A stretch of DNA of 64,000 nt from Anarhynchus alexandrinus (Eukaryota; Chordata; Aves; Charadriiformes; Charadriidae): the NCBI GenBank assembly GCA_008711295.1, contig VUYV01000010.1, positions 4,650,522 to 4,714,521 of the forward strand, given 5' to 3'. Both the position numbers and the translations under genes were made by a program. The notes under the pieces are model-generated. The model was not told the origin of the DNA, ran no database searches, and worked only from the letters and a program-made list of their open reading frames with translations. This document shows, piece by piece, positions 28,227-42,200 of this stretch (positions are counted from its first letter, which is position 1; each line of letters starts with the position of its first letter).

Positions 28227-31200
28227 CACATCTTTCTCAAACTTTTGCAATAGTGCCCCCTTTCTGGGCTTTTTAATATAAACCATGGCAAGTAAAAATT
28301 GAGTTCAGATCATCAGATATTTGTAAAGAAGTCCATGTTGGGCATAAAAACTGTTTTCCACTTTTCCTGGAAACAACAGCTCACATGTGGCAAAAATCGC
28401 CCAAAACCTTACTTGAAGATCACTTGGACTTAACCTGAAATCAATGAGATTTAAGCATGTGAAAAGTCAGCAGGAAAGTGCTTCCCTGAACTTTAGTCCA
28501 ATTCAACACAGAATGTTTTGCTGTTCCTCTCATTTCAGAAGGAAATCAGATGCCAATTTCAACCAAAATTTGCAGGATGATAAGAGAGATCTCAAAAGTG
28601 TCTTGAGTTCTTCCACGTGCCATAAAGCTGAGCAGCTGGGTAGAGGAGAAAGACCCAAATTAGTGACCTTCTGGGCAGAGAGCAGCAATGTGACCTGACC
28701 TGTCACTGGATTCAAGAGGACTTGTATGGAGGTGAGAGACCTTATGAATACACCCGCTGAAGGACCAGCATCCACCAGCCTTGCTAAGCACAGGAAAATC
28801 TAACCATGCAAGAAAAAGCCAAACACCCAAGTTTCACAAGTTCTGCTGCTCTTATGCACACTCACTGAGACCTAGCAATTCCTAGCAGTCAACACACTAG
28901 ACGGCTGATGCCCTGATTTTGGAAAGAGAGACTGCTATACACTGGTCCCTAAACTAGACTTCATGTCTGTGGGTTCAGAAGGAGCAGAGATGCTTTGCTA
29001 ACAGCACACAGGCTCCGGTGGCAGTGACAAGGGTAAAATATAATGTGTGCCTTGAAGGACCGCTTTGATAAACGGTGCTCTGGAGGGAGCGCTGCTGGTG
29101 CGGGGATCTCAGTGAAGAGTGGACTTCCCCACCCCGCCATGCAAAATGATGGTACAGGCGGCTGCACACATGCAGCATTTAAACTATCTCTGTGCTCTAA
29201 AGGACTGAGACCTGGACATGGAAAAATGTCTCTGCACCGCTTAAAAAAAGAAAAAAGGAAATTCAAGTGCAGACTGTTTCTGGGACTCGTCTCTGTTACA
29301 CAGGACCTCCCATGTGGGAGAAGGCAGGGCATGTGGCTTCTTCCTTGCCGACAGAAAACCAAGGTTATAAAATGGAAAATAAAGCAGATTGGACACAGAA
29401 CTGACATCTGCACAAAGGCAACATAAAATGCTACTGAGCTGGTTCGGTAGCATTTTGCATTAATTTTACTAAAATGTTATGTCCACCAGCAGTGGCACAG
29501 TGCAATCAATAATCCCAGCTCTGCGCAGGTGGTGCTGAGCAAGAAGGCACACGAAAAGTCCCTCCTCGCTTGTTGGGGCACTTTGCAGTAAGGTGTCCTC
29601 ATGACACTCTATCCCCAAGAATGAGGAGGACAACGGTGTCACACCGGATCATGGTGGGCTCCTCAATGTTCTCCCAGATCTTGGGGTTGTGTGTTCAGCG
29701 AAGGATTCTCTGATTGGGAAATACAACAGCCCCAGCAACAGTTTGCTCAACTGTGGCTTTTTTGGATTATAAAGTCGGGTTTGCTGGAAGAGAGCCCATT
29801 GCCACGGCAGAGGAAATCCACTTCTGGGGTTTTATGGTAATAACTGGAACAGGGAATCTTCTCCTGTATTTATTTCTACCTCTACTCTTTTTTTGCTATT
29901 CTTCTGTTTCATCATTCATCATTCTTGGCTTTTATTGGCTACTACAAAATGCCTTTTCCTTACATTCTTCTAATATATATGTTCATAAGATTTGAAAGAA
30001 ATTAAAAAATAATGGCAATATACTGCTTTTTAATCTTTCTCCACTGGCCAGGACAGTTCAGTATTCCAACATAGTGATGAAAATAGGTGATCCATAGACA
30101 CTTCTCACTACAAATTATGCTGCTTGCACAAAAATATTTAAGAACTTGATTCACTGAGCCAAAGCATGGAACCAAAGGATCACCAGTAGTTGGGAGAAAA
30201 GCTGCTCGCAAACTCTGCACCCATCTACATCTGCAAGTGCCTTAAAAACTCTGGAAAAGCAGTGCCCAAACCTGGAAAACTGAGCAGGGCACGGCTTAAA
30301 GAACCGACTGCCAGACATGCACATAACATGGGCCCACCAATCTGCAGCAAGAGAGGTTCGATGTGCTAGAGGATGGCCAACAGGCTGCCAGCTCTACCTT
30401 CCTGGTGCCAGCCAGGTGACCTGCAGCAGAGCCATGAGGGTAAATACCCCACCAGCATTCCCCAACTCCACCGCCTGCTGTTACAAATGTCCCCATGGCA
30501 AGTAAAGTTAATGCTTACGTGGACATGAAATGTTCAGGAAACATTTAATGTGTTTTTCAGCAGCTTTGATGTGATAAGTGTTTTATCCTTTATCAAAAAC
30601 TTAATCATGCTGTTTACTTTTGATCTTCATTTCATCTCTGCCTTCCATCTGCTCTGCCTCTCTCAAGGGGAAACAAGAGCTGGTACCATGTGACGAATGG
30701 AGCGGGGCTGCAGACTTATCTTCCCACCCACTTAACTTTCAGATTAACAAAATAAATAAAACCCTTCCCACTTCAGGGATGAAAGGCACAAGCTTTTGAC
30801 AATCTCCCACCAGAATTACAGGAGCTAGAGAGGATGGTAAGGGAAGGTGCGGAGGCTGGGGTGTCCACCTGTGCCATGAGGGAGACTCCAGTTTCCCTCA
30901 CTATCCTGACCGGGACAGTGGGCTCCACCTTACAAGAACTCAGGATGTGCAAGTCAGTGCTCAGTGAGCATGAGTAGGGGATAAATCAAGGGTATGGGAG
31001 ACTCAAGGTCAAGCATAATTTGGCAAGGCGCAGACTTAAACAAATATACCTAATCTAGAGTGAGTTGGACTGGTTCTTCCTCCCATATGGGAATAGAGGT
31101 AGGAGAGGTCTCCTATCCTACCCCGTCTCAATCCTGCAAAAGTCTTTATTGATCACACTTTCACCAAAACCAGAGTTCAAGGAAGCGAAGATGGTTCACA

Positions 31201-34200
31201 CTATGACATTTTGGAAAAACATCTTGGAGAATTCTTGGCCAGCTTTATTATTGGCCACCAAACCTATTATCCAACCATCACTAATCTCTCTATGTGACAC
31301 TGGAAGGGCTTTGCTGAAGGATTTGCTCTGCTCCAAAAGCATCAGGAACTAAGGGATGGAATAGCAGGAAAAGAGTAAGAATCAAAAGCAACGAGCATAT
31401 TCTCTGGATGGATGCTGGCCCAAACGATCTAATGGACTCCACAGGGCTGCAGCTCAGAGCAGCCTTCAATCTCCTTCAATGTTTAGTTGCAATACCACCA
31501 AAACCAAGGCCCTGTTTTTTCTAACTCACATACAGGTGAATCGTGCCCCCCAAAAAGTCATTAACTGCGATGGACAAACAGCAGGATAGAAAACTGAAGC
31601 CAAAGGTGATCTACTTAATGCCACATGTGGGAGAAGAACCAACTCCTAGTTCTACTCATTGGGCTTTGGAGTCCAAGCTATAACCGGAGTTACCATCTAG
31701 GTAGCTTGGAAAAGACTTTGACTCCCAAACTGAGACTCAAGTAGGTAATGACCGAAGGAGCAGAAACAGTTGCACTGTGGAGCAGGCTACAGAGTGAAGG
31801 CGACTTTCGAACCCTCCTCACTGACAACTTCACAGACAGCCTGAACGCACAAATAGAGCCAGAAGGATTTCGCTGTTCGTAGCTGCACTATTTGGCACGA
31901 AGACACTTTTATCAGTGATGCTTCTCATCTCTGCCATGTGATCCCTGTGGGTCAAGATACGGCGTGAGTCCTTCAGCTGTTCCCCATGAAGGAGTTGCTT
32001 TCTACCCCGTTCCCTGGGGAACAAACCCTGCTCTGCGCTCTCTGCCAGGACAGCACAAGACACAGTCGGGTCTCATCTGCCTCGGTACCTGCCCACCGCT
32101 ATCGTATAAGCCCTAAATACCGGTGGGCTCAGCAGAAACTTTGGTAACAGATGCTCATTTTTCTTTCCATTACTTTCCGTAATTTTCCAGCTATTCATCT
32201 TTGCAGAGAAATAAGACTTCAGAAGATAATCACAATGACTTAAAATTCAGATTTTTCTCTATTTCTTTTGTATGGAAGGAAGCAGAGGAAAGAGGAGGGA
32301 AAGAATTCTAATGTTTCAGAAAACAAAACGAAAACCACTGCAAAGTAATTGCTTCCAGTTGTCAAGGCCATGGTTATAAATGTTTTTTTCAGCAAGAGTA
32401 CCTGGCATTAACAAACTCATAACGTATTTGATGCTGTTGTAATTAGGAAACTGGTAGCAGATGTAACTTTCTTTTCACCTTTTCAACAGGCCATAAAACA
32501 TTCAATTTGCACTCCATGAAGTTGTGAGATTGCAGAAAACTCGACCTGTCAATCCCAATACTGTCGGAAATGGTTAAATGAGCAATATAATGAAGCTACG
32601 CAACTTAGAAACACAAAAGAATCACAGGGAAAAGAACCGTGGGATGGGAAAAGTGGGGAAAAACACTTAACTGCAATATTCTCCAACTCAACAGCAATGA
32701 TTCCATCTCGACGCGGGCTGTTTCCCTCCCCTTTCCTATCCATTCCTTGCAGCAGCTGAGGCACTTTACTGAGATTCACACGAATAAGATTGCAAGAGCA
32801 GCAAGGGAATGTAAGGGTTTGGGGTATCTAATCAGAATTAGATGACAATTCTATTTCCTTTGATCCCACCTGGTTCTCATCTCTTACTCATCTCCCCTCC
32901 CAAATCACCTCCCTAAAGAATTCTCCCCCACAGTCTCTCGTGTGGAGCCTCCTTTGGGTGTTGCAGATCAGGAGGGGAAGGAAAACTCTTGACAAATCTA
33001 AACCAGCAATTGCAAAAAGCAACCGTGGGTAAAGTAAGGGAAAGGAGAGAATAGCAGCAGAGAGTGAGAAGCAGAGCTTGACAATGTGTAGAGCGCACGG
33101 CGCTCCAGAGCAGGGGGGGACGCGGGCCGGGAGCCTCAGGGTGCCTGGAAAACTTTTTTCTTTTTCTTCTGTAAAATTTCTTTTGGGAGTGACGAAATTG
33201 CACACTACACCCGGTTTGGCCCAAACTGAATTGTTCCGATCTGCCCTGGGAGTTGCTGGAGCCTGAAGTTGGGGTGAGTGCTGCTGCCCACCCCAGTGGC
33301 ACGGCGAAGCCCCAGCCCTCGGCACGAGGTGGGGAGAGGGATGCACTGGGAAGCTCTGACCTGGGCAGAACAGGTTATGAGAGCAACCGAGCTGCAGTTC
33401 CCAGGGGGCACTGGGGAACCACCTAAAGCACAAACTGTCTTCATCCAGTTTTTCAAGGAAAAACCCAAAACAAAGTGACCTCTGCTGTAAAAAGCAGCTA
33501 CAAACTCACACGCTAAGCAATTCTTGATGGGCTTCCAACTTCCCCGTGAAAAAGCGTTCCGATCCAAAAGAGTAATTCCAAAAATTCAGTCCAGCAACTG
33601 GGCCCAGCACCTCCAAACCAGCACTTACATTGCCCCAGGAGCGAGCAGAGGAACTCTGTCTCCATCCTCTCCCTGCTAGCACTTGGACAACTCATGCAGC
33701 AAAGACTACCACTCACGGCAGACACAAAATTGTACAAACCAGAAGGGCCCGGTGTGAGCGGCGCCTGCAGCGTAACTTCATTCCCCTAAAGACATTGCAA
33801 CGTGACAAGAAAAAGATTCGAGTCAAACCCCACAGAAATCACTGGGCTTTGCATCTCGCGTTATTTACTCCGGGCTGGAACAAGAGCTTTTATTCTCCGA
33901 GACATGCACATAGCTGCATTCAAAGCCAGCCAACGGGAGAGGCATGCGTGCATCTACCCGCTGAATTTTTTCCATCATGACAGTGAGAATGATCACAGCT
34001 ACTCTTGTACTAGAGGTTTATGAGAAATATCTTGCAGTCAAAATACTACAGTGAAAAAAACAACCACGCTAACCAATTACCTCACAATCTGATGGACATG
34101 CCTCAGGAAGAGGCCCAATTTGTAGGTAAGGAGGCATTAAATCAATTACCAGCACGATGCAAGCAAGAACAAGGTCACCTTGCTGAAGGAATATTTCTGT

Positions 34201-35000
34201 TTATGCTCATGTCAGAGTATTTTCTTCGATAGAGAAAAATGAAAACCTGATTATCATGAATTTGGTAGACTGGTCTGAAGTAGAACGTAAATCAGAAACG
34301 AGAAGATTTATGGCCAATTAAATTGAACTCCAATCAAAATCCCATTCAGGCAACAGTTCCCCGGGGGCTTCAATTTGTTAGTGCCACATTTTTTTAATAA
34401 CTTTCTTTTTCATGTAACATCAGCAATAATAAAAGCCCTTCAATAACAAGCAGAGCCGCGAACACGTTATTTATCTTAAAATGCCATCATTGCCTGGAAT
34501 TAGAAAGCACTGAAAGGACACACTGTAATCGCTCAGGAACAACCCCCCATAAAACTGCAACGGGTGTAAAGCTTTTTTTTCTTAGTCTCAGAACAATTTC
34601 TCTTTTCATTAATCTGGTTCAAGTCTGAAGTATTTCTCCCGAGGAAGAGTGAGTTGGCATTGACCCTGGCATGAGACTGAACGCGGCCTCTGACGTCTCA
34701 GACACTTTCCCAATATTGCGTGTGCACGTGAAGTACAGGGCCGGTGGCATATCTGTGCCTTATCATTACCAGATTTTTTTAGTAATATTAGGAGGAGAAC
34801 GCCTACCAATATATTCCAGATGCTCTTGACAGTATTCAAATGTATGCTAAAGGCGGCAGTCTGGATTTCTCTCATTTTAGGCTAGGAAATCTATTTTCTG
34901 CTCTAATGTGCCTCTCTCCCCTTACGCCTCCCCCTTCCTCCTGAGCTGCTGGTAAAACCTTTAGACAATATAAAAACTATTCTGGTGTATAGGATTTTTT
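28227..35000. other. Non-coding sequence upstream of RASGEF1C
   Basis: I found no convincing exon here. It includes a possible repeat remnant at 28385-28500, a small 10-bp inverted repeat at 29425-29456 (AAAATGCTAC arms), a moderately GC-rich patch at 33090-33430 containing only chance frames, and AT-rich sequence at 34370-34560 that has the look of conserved non-coding DNA. Confidence 0.6.
28385..28500. repeat. Possible ancient dispersed repeat remnant
   Basis: The segment CTTGGACTTAACCTGAAATC, AATGAGATTTAAGCATGTGA, then AGTGCTTCCCTGAACTT resembles the dispersed amniote motif 'gacttaagcacatgcttaa ... gtgctttgctgaat'. It lies just after the CR1 fragment. Assignment is by eye only. Confidence 0.3.
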
Positions 35001-35098
35001 TTTCTTTCTTTTTTTTTTTTAAAAGAAAAATTTATCCTTTTTCTTTCCTTAAGGAAAAGAAGGATTTCCTTTTCCTTAAGGAAAGAAAAAGGATAAAT
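34995..35098. repeat. T-rich tract followed by a 30-bp perfect inverted repeat
   Basis: A T-rich tract (34995-35020) is followed by arms 35030-35059 and 35069-35098, which are exact reverse complements, separated by only nine bases. Each arm itself contains the palindrome TTTCCTTAAGGAAA, so alternative folds are possible. The arms include TTTATCCTTTTTCTTTCC. The structure would extrude as a cruciform or form a long hairpin in RNA. I do not recognise a transposon family. Confidence 0.9.
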
Positions 35099-36177
35099 AG
35101 AACATAAACGGAACAAGGAAAACAAGTGCTTAGAGTGGGAATGAATTACCGTACCTTTTGTTAAACACAGAATTGCAAAATTTGCCCCGAGTGAAGTCAG
35201 AGCTCAACCAGGCATGGACGGAGAGGGAAATCCCGGAACAAAACCATGCAGGCAGCGTTCCGAGAAACCACTGACATCAACAGGAGCCTTTTGGCTCAGT
35301 TGAGTCGTCGCTGGCGGGCCACCACTGTGACTGCCTGGAAATCAGTCAACGCTCGGATTTTCTTGCTTAGGCAGTAGAAGTGGTGAGGAGAGGAAGTTAT
35401 TTAAGGATAACTAACACTTGTCAATCTGAACGGCTCTGCTGTTTTGTAGGGTAGTCTGGGCTGTGGCACCATCAAACTCGCGCTTAAAAAGGAGAAAGGT
35501 GCTGTGGGAATTTTATTTAATATCTAAATACACGGGCATGACACCGCGACTGCCTTCAGACCTCAGCAGCCGCCTCCTCTCAAGGAACAGCTTCTTCCAG
35601 GCCGAACCTGGAGGGATCAGAGCAGCTTAAAAGCAGCACGGCAGAGTCTGGCCCCTGCAACACCGACAGCTTTGCATGAGCAAGGACGCCTCTCCCCATC
35701 TAAATGAATGCTGTCTCCACCGCATGCTGTCAGAATTACAATGGAAAGCCCGTAAATAAAACAAAAATGCAGACCTCAGTCCTCCTCTCATGACATCTCG
35801 GTGAGAACAAGCCCTGACAGGAATAAAAAAACCCCTCCCACACTAAGCAAAGCAATTCTGCTATTTATGCAGAAGGAAGAAGGAAAGCTGTATATCAAAC
35901 AAATAATTACAAGAGCAGCTTTATCAGTCCCTGCTGATTACTCTCAGCTCGGTTTGATGATTCTGCCAGCGCTCCGCAGGTTGTTCAGAGAGGTGCATGT
36001 CACAACATTTCACTTGCAGTTCTTTCATTTATTAGCACCTACTGCTACCTGTCTCTTAGTCAAAAATCTTGGCATACATTTGGAAATTGGTCTCCTGGAG
36101 TCTGTCAGGGAGGTTTAAAAACCTATAAATCATATTTTTATACATAAACATACGTACTCAGACAGACGCCACACGCA

Positions 36178-36260
36178 AATATGAATGCACAATGATGTAT
36201 TTTGGGTGTTACATATATATACACACAGCTATATAGAGGCACACACATTTTTATATAAGT
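36178..36260. repeat. Imperfect TA/CA-rich simple repeat
   Basis: The sequence alternates ACATATATATACACACAG, GCTATATAGAGG and CACACACATTTTTATATAA. It is a short degenerate microsatellite with no other feature. Confidence 0.7.
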
Positions 36261-37094
36261 GGACCCCCCTCCCCAATACGCAAATACAGCAATTCAAGTA
36301 ACTTCCTTACCACTGCTCCAGTTTGGGTGGGACAACATTTCATTTGACTTTTTTTTCCCTTCCCAAATTTGCTAAAATACAAAATGGAAGAGGGTCGAAT
36401 CTTTATCTCAGAAAGCATCAATGCCTTCTGAAGAGCAGCATAAGCTCTGACTGTCACCAGTGTCAATTTATCACCACTGTTAATTACACCGGCAATGCTC
36501 GGTTACCACATTAGCCCAAATGTCTCTGATTTTTGCTCCTAATTGCCACGGTCTGCAGGCATCCCTGAGACCTGCGTCCAGCCGCAATGCATCCTTTGTG
36601 GCGAGCACCTCTGTGCTCCGATGGGCCTTGCCCAGCTGAGGGGACAGACAACCGAGCACCCGATTTATGGTGCTCACATCCCCTATCCTCAACTCGCCTT
36701 TAAGAGCTGTGCCCAGGATTGTGGCCAGGAAAACTGAGACGTCAGAGCTGAGCCCGTCAGTGATGAATCCATCCACGCAGGCTTCCTACATAACTCCTCC
36801 CAAATATCCCTTCAGCCCTGGGCTGGAGAGGCACCGATGATGATGCTCAGACACAGGACTTCACCGCCTTCCAGGGAAGACAGACAGAGCACAGGGGTTG
36901 CACCAGTGCAGCCAGCATCAGGTTCCAGTCTTAGCTATAGATTTGGATTATTTCATCCTAGCACGCCTGGAGCGCTCCAGACTGACAAGCAGGCTCTGGT
37001 GCTCTATGGATGGCATATGGACACGTCTCCCTAAAAGAAACGAGCTCGTGAGCTTCTGGATTTCCCCTTCTGGAGCACCATCTGCGCCTGCTCC

Positions 37095-37190
37095 CAGTCC
37101 CACCACCCGCTAGCACGGCGTGACCCGAGGCGGCCGGGTACGTGCCGGCACCGGAGCGCTCGCCAGCCCTGCGCTTCTCACACGAGGTGA
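37095..37190. promoter_or_regulatory. Small CpG-rich patch of unknown role
   Basis: Many CG dinucleotides cluster here (for example GCGTGACCCGAGGCGGCCGG and GCACCGGAGCGCTCGCC). A consensus-like donor CACGAG|GTGAGA follows on the plus strand at 37186. It could be a minor promoter or non-coding exon, or chance; there is no coding support. Confidence 0.2.
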
Positions 37191-39090
37191 GAAAGCAGCA
37201 GCATCATCTGTAGCTGTCCCCACATTAAAACACGTTCACGCTGGAATACACTCAGCCCACGCAAGTTCAACCTTCATTTGGGCAGGCAAAGAGTCTTCCG
37301 CTGACAGATTTTCTCTGGCTGCATTAAGTATTACAAAAAAAAGAAAAAAAGAAAAAAAAGAGACTCTGCTGACATTTAGGATAACACAGCAAGTCTGTAG
37401 CTGGGAAATAAACCCCTCAACTTCAGAAAGAGGAAATTTCAGCTGCAGCCCGAGCACCAGTGCAGGTGAGAGTGCTGGGCCCAGCGGGTCCTGCTGGGGC
37501 TCCCATGCCTCAGGGAAGCACCATGCTCAGCCCCGACCACCTCTTCGCCAGCAGGCGAGGGGGAGTCACCACCGAGCTGCCTAATTGCTCATTAGCTGAA
37601 ATTGACTCTGCAAGACACTTCTGTGATCACTGCTGCAAGTCTGTCATTAAAAGGGACTGCAGACACGAGTTCTTTGCTTCCTATCAGAGCCCCAGCGATG
37701 TGATGCTCTGCCTTCGGGATCAAGAATGTGCTCTCGGAGAAATGCGGGAATCTCCTGTGCCGAACTGCCTGCGGTCCATCCAGCCCACCCGCCTCCCTCT
37801 CATGCTGGCCACCATCAGACGCGTCGTGGAAAGGGGCAAGAGCACTGCAGAGAGCAGAAATACAACCATCTGCTCACTACAGCGGCCTCTTTCTGCTCTC
37901 GAGTAGTTAGAGTTCATACCCTGAAGCATGAGATTTAATATCCATCCAAAATCTGCTATTGTTAGTTATTCTCAGTGCCCATATAAAAATTATAACCTTC
38001 AGGAACCAGCAAGCAGAAGCCTTCCTAGAGCTACGGTAGGGAGCTCAGTGAAATACACGTGTGTTGGAGGACCTGACTTTAAATATTAGGGGATGAATTT
38101 TTTTCTTGGCATCATTCCACCGATTTTTGTGGTATAAAACCCAAGGGTGAATACAGTCCAAGATATACACAAAATGAGCTAAATTCTGAACTGCACTTGC
38201 TGACCTCATAACTCTTCAGCAGTTGAAATGTGGGTTACAAAGCCAATTTCCATAAAGGACATGTTCAGTTAACAGTGGGAGACTGTGCTGACTCGAGCTG
38301 TGTGAGCACACTACTGAGATATTTCCCACATAATCTACATTCATTCCATACTTTTTGGAAGTGCTCCTCAAAAGATGGTGTCAAGGGTGCAAATCCTATA
38401 GATCAGAAAGATATGTGACCTGTCAGAAAACACAGAGCTTTTTAAACTCATTATTCTGGAGCTCTGAGAAGCCACAAACACCACGCATGGTTTTTCTTCC
38501 CCCCATCCTCCAAGGCTGCAGGGTAGCAGCTTTCTTAGCGTACAGGCAGCCCAGATGGGGACACGCACACCCCTCCGTAGTGTTTGAAGCAGGACATGCC
38601 AGACAGGGACACAGTGAAAATCCCAAGTTTTGTCTACGGCTAGGTCCCAGCATAAAAAGCTATATTCATTCATTCATCTTGCATAACGCTTGAGCAACAG
38701 TGAGGTTTTTAAAGCAGCAGCTACCATTGTTATGAAATTGTACTATTTTAATAATATAACAAACTACCTAATACAAAATTTGAATGTACACCAGAGTTGT
38801 TACCCTGTGGCTAAATGTCTCACCCTTACTTAATCTTCAAAGACTCCAGACCTGCACAGACACAGACATACGCATCAGGACTTTAAACACTATAGGGGAA
38901 TTTCTGGTAAAATTATGCATGTACAGCTATGCAAATATGTAGAATTTGCAAAAGGAAGAGTCTAATGTCACCTGTAATCTCTCAAGCCCATAGATTTATA
39001 CATGCAATTGAAGAAAACCCTTGACTTTCCACTCCACATGGGAAATCGGATGAAATCACATTCCTAAATTAGGTCTGGCACCGTGACATA

Positions 39091-39210
39091 GCTGGGGCCA
39101 AATTCTAACCATCTAATTCCTGTTCGGTGGCCACAAACTCAACAAGCCTTTGAAATCAGTGGGACTATTCCAGAAGTATGCTTCTGCATCATGTGGATAA
39201 GGGGAGTCAC
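39091..39210. repeat. Possible ancient palindromic repeat remnant
   Basis: GGGGCCAAATTCTAACCATC and then TTTGAAATCAGTGGGACTAT resemble the arm ends and centre of a dispersed amniote palindrome ('ggccaaattc ... ttgaagtcaatggga'). Diverged and judged by eye. Confidence 0.35.
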
Positions 39211-42200
39211 CTCTGCTCCCCAGATATAACCGATTTCTCACATAAACATTTACAGCAACAAGGTTAGATACCACCTTTAAAAATTCAGTCTCTGGTATTT
39301 GCAAATTATCTAAGAGTGCTAATACCAAAAGCAGAAATGTGCAACTTGTCTTGAAACGTTTATTCAGCTAAATAGTAATTTCAGTTTGAATAATTTTAAA
39401 GGAGCTGAGCCAGCAACCTGTTTCAAAGAATATTGATGGGAATGAACAAACACTGGTTTATGCTCAATTTAAGGCAATAACTAGAAGAAAAGTACAGTCC
39501 ATTGTCAAATGGATATAAAACAAGTAGGAATACGTGATGGGACAGAGAGGCCTCAAAGGCTACTTTACTACTACATAGAATTTAAATAATCATAGAGAAT
39601 AGCGGTCAAGATATCAGCAGTGTGTCCAAAATTTGCACGGATGGGTTCCCAGTGCAGAACACCCTGCACGGACGCAGTCTTTGGGAATACGACTCAGGCT
39701 GCACTCACACAACCATTTGCTGTCACAGGAGTTTGCAGAAAGATAGACAGAGGGTAGACGGAGATTTCAGTGCTAAATGCTTTGCTGGGATGTCCTCAGC
39801 TGCAGCCACGATGGACACAGCGTATGGAAACCTGACTAAGAAATGATCTGCCCTCCATATTGGAAAGAAACTGTGGGAATGAGGAATGCACTCAATGCAA
39901 CGAAGGCATGGGTTTGAATGTCAGTTTGTAAACAATCCTAACTAGACCAGAAAATATAAGAATGGCAGAGAGCCACATAAGTTTTCAGCAGTATAGCCGA
40001 GAAACTGAAACACCATATAGAAACAGCGATGCCCCTCCTCCTGCCGCATTACGACACTACGCTTTAGACATGGCGTATGGTTATCCTGTTCTCTGGGATG
40101 GCACTTTAAGATCCAGGACTCGTTCCCTGCTTTTCAGGTTTTCAAATCCCTGTTTCAGCTGTCCCTGCTGTACTTTCAGATGGCGCTGAAATTTCACAGT
40201 CACTATTTCCTTAGTGACACACAAAACTACCGAGAGAATCCATTTAGGAGGAAACTGGGGAGGTAACCAGCTGGAAACCCATGATGAAGGAAAGACTACT
40301 TGCTACCTCCCCGAGGGAGAGAGGGGAGAGTAGAAGTTAATGGAAGGATAATCAGGAACTCTTCAGGGATATCAGTTTATAGGCCAGGAGCATATATAAC
40401 TGAGACTTGTTTGCATATCAAGAGACTACAGGAGAAGGTGTGACAGCCAAATGCAGCTTATGAAAATATGGCTATCTGTAAAGCTGATAGCTTCTTCGCA
40501 TGTGAAAACACAATCCTAACGCTCAACTTGGCAAGTGAAGGCTAAATAACATCAATATGTCTGTTTTGGGCAGCCTGTACAGTCAAATCGCTTCATATGA
40601 CATTTACAGTGTTTTCAGCAGACAAGCCTGGGACTCAGAGAAACAAGCTGGTTTTTTATGGATTTCAAGGATCCCTGCTTAAAATATTCACAAAAATGAA
40701 ATACTCAAGCTTTAAAACAACATGGTTGAATTGGGTGCTTTTTAATGGTCTGTGGAAAAAAAAACAAAACAACACCACAACAACTCATATTGCTCAAAAC
40801 CACCACATTATGCTACAAGAACAGGACAAGATGTAATTCAGCTTTAGACAGAGCTCTGCATATTTAAGTTCTTCAAAGAGTTTCAGCAGCTCAAACCACA
40901 GAGAAGCTGCAGTGTCCAAAAGCACAGCTGTAACGGTCATTTACATACCCTGCAAACACGAAAAGCAGCGTGTGTCCGCAGCCGTGACACCTCACCTGGA
41001 GACCTCCCCGTACCCCAGCAGGGCCGAGAGTCCCCGTCAATACTGGCATAGGAGCTCTTTTGGGAAATATGAGGAGTTCACCCATATCTAAATTACTTAT
41101 TACAGTATGGAAGGATTTTGTTCAAGTATTACCTCTATTTAGAAGATATCTGTGAAGATCCCCCTCCTTCGCAGCAATACCCCAATTCACTTCCATTCTG
41201 CACGTTTAATAATCCCCCGCGCTGCCACCGCGCTTCATCCAGATCTGTGCCCTGACCCTCCTGCCAAGGCCAGCACAAAACTCTCCTTCCTTTCCTGCTC
41301 TGGACTGGCAATATCGCTGCAGCCCATTAAACAGTATGAAAAGGAAGTACTACTAAAAGCCTTTCATTGGGCTAAGCAATCAACAACAGGATTTTATTAT
41401 TAGAATCTGTTTTGTTAAAAAGGAGGATTATTGGCCAAGACTATCTCAGTCTGTTTTGTGATCATTTCAGTGAAATCTTTCATGTTGGCCAAATCCAGAA
41501 ATGTGTGGGAAATTAAGTTATTTAGCCCATTATGTCTCTTTTACCGTGCTAATGACCAATATTCTTCTTTATTGTCCAGGGCATTTTCAAGCCTGTGTCC
41601 ATCATTCATAGATATACAATTGCTTTCTTGTTTTTAATTTTTATTAACATAGTGAGTATTTAGATGGCTACCACGTTAATTACCTGGGGAGAAAAAAGGT
41701 CCATCTTATATACAGTACAATTCACCAACATTTTCCAGGACTGTAGTCCATGTTAACAGCCGAGTCATTTCTCAGTGGGAAATCAATTCTGAAATTCCCA
41801 AATCCTCTACTTTTAAAATACCCCTTTTTCATGTTACATCAGCTCTTCATTCTGCTTCACTGCCTCACGGCACACCATGAGAAGCCGGAGTCAAGAGGTT
41901 ATTCCAGAGCTCAGTCTATCGTTACTCAATGCCCTTTTCTACAAAAGCCTCGAGGAGCTTCCAATTTCCAAACAACCCTCCCACAAGGAATGGTTTTGTT
42001 CCAGCACCATGTCTCCATTCTCTCTAGGATCCTATGATTTTTTTTTTTCCCCTATCTCTCTCACATCCACAAATCTTTGATAATTTTCACCTTCTCTGGG
42101 CAGTTCAATGATAGTTCTGATTTGCAAGTGAGTTCGGGCAGGAATTTTCCTGGATGAGTAGTTTCGCTATCTGCACGCAGTTCGCTATCACATCAGTACT

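Noticed and set aside
32888..33433. 181-codon minus-strand open frame in a GC-richer patch
   Set aside because: Overlapping long frames in other phases are also open here, which is the signature of composition rather than coding.
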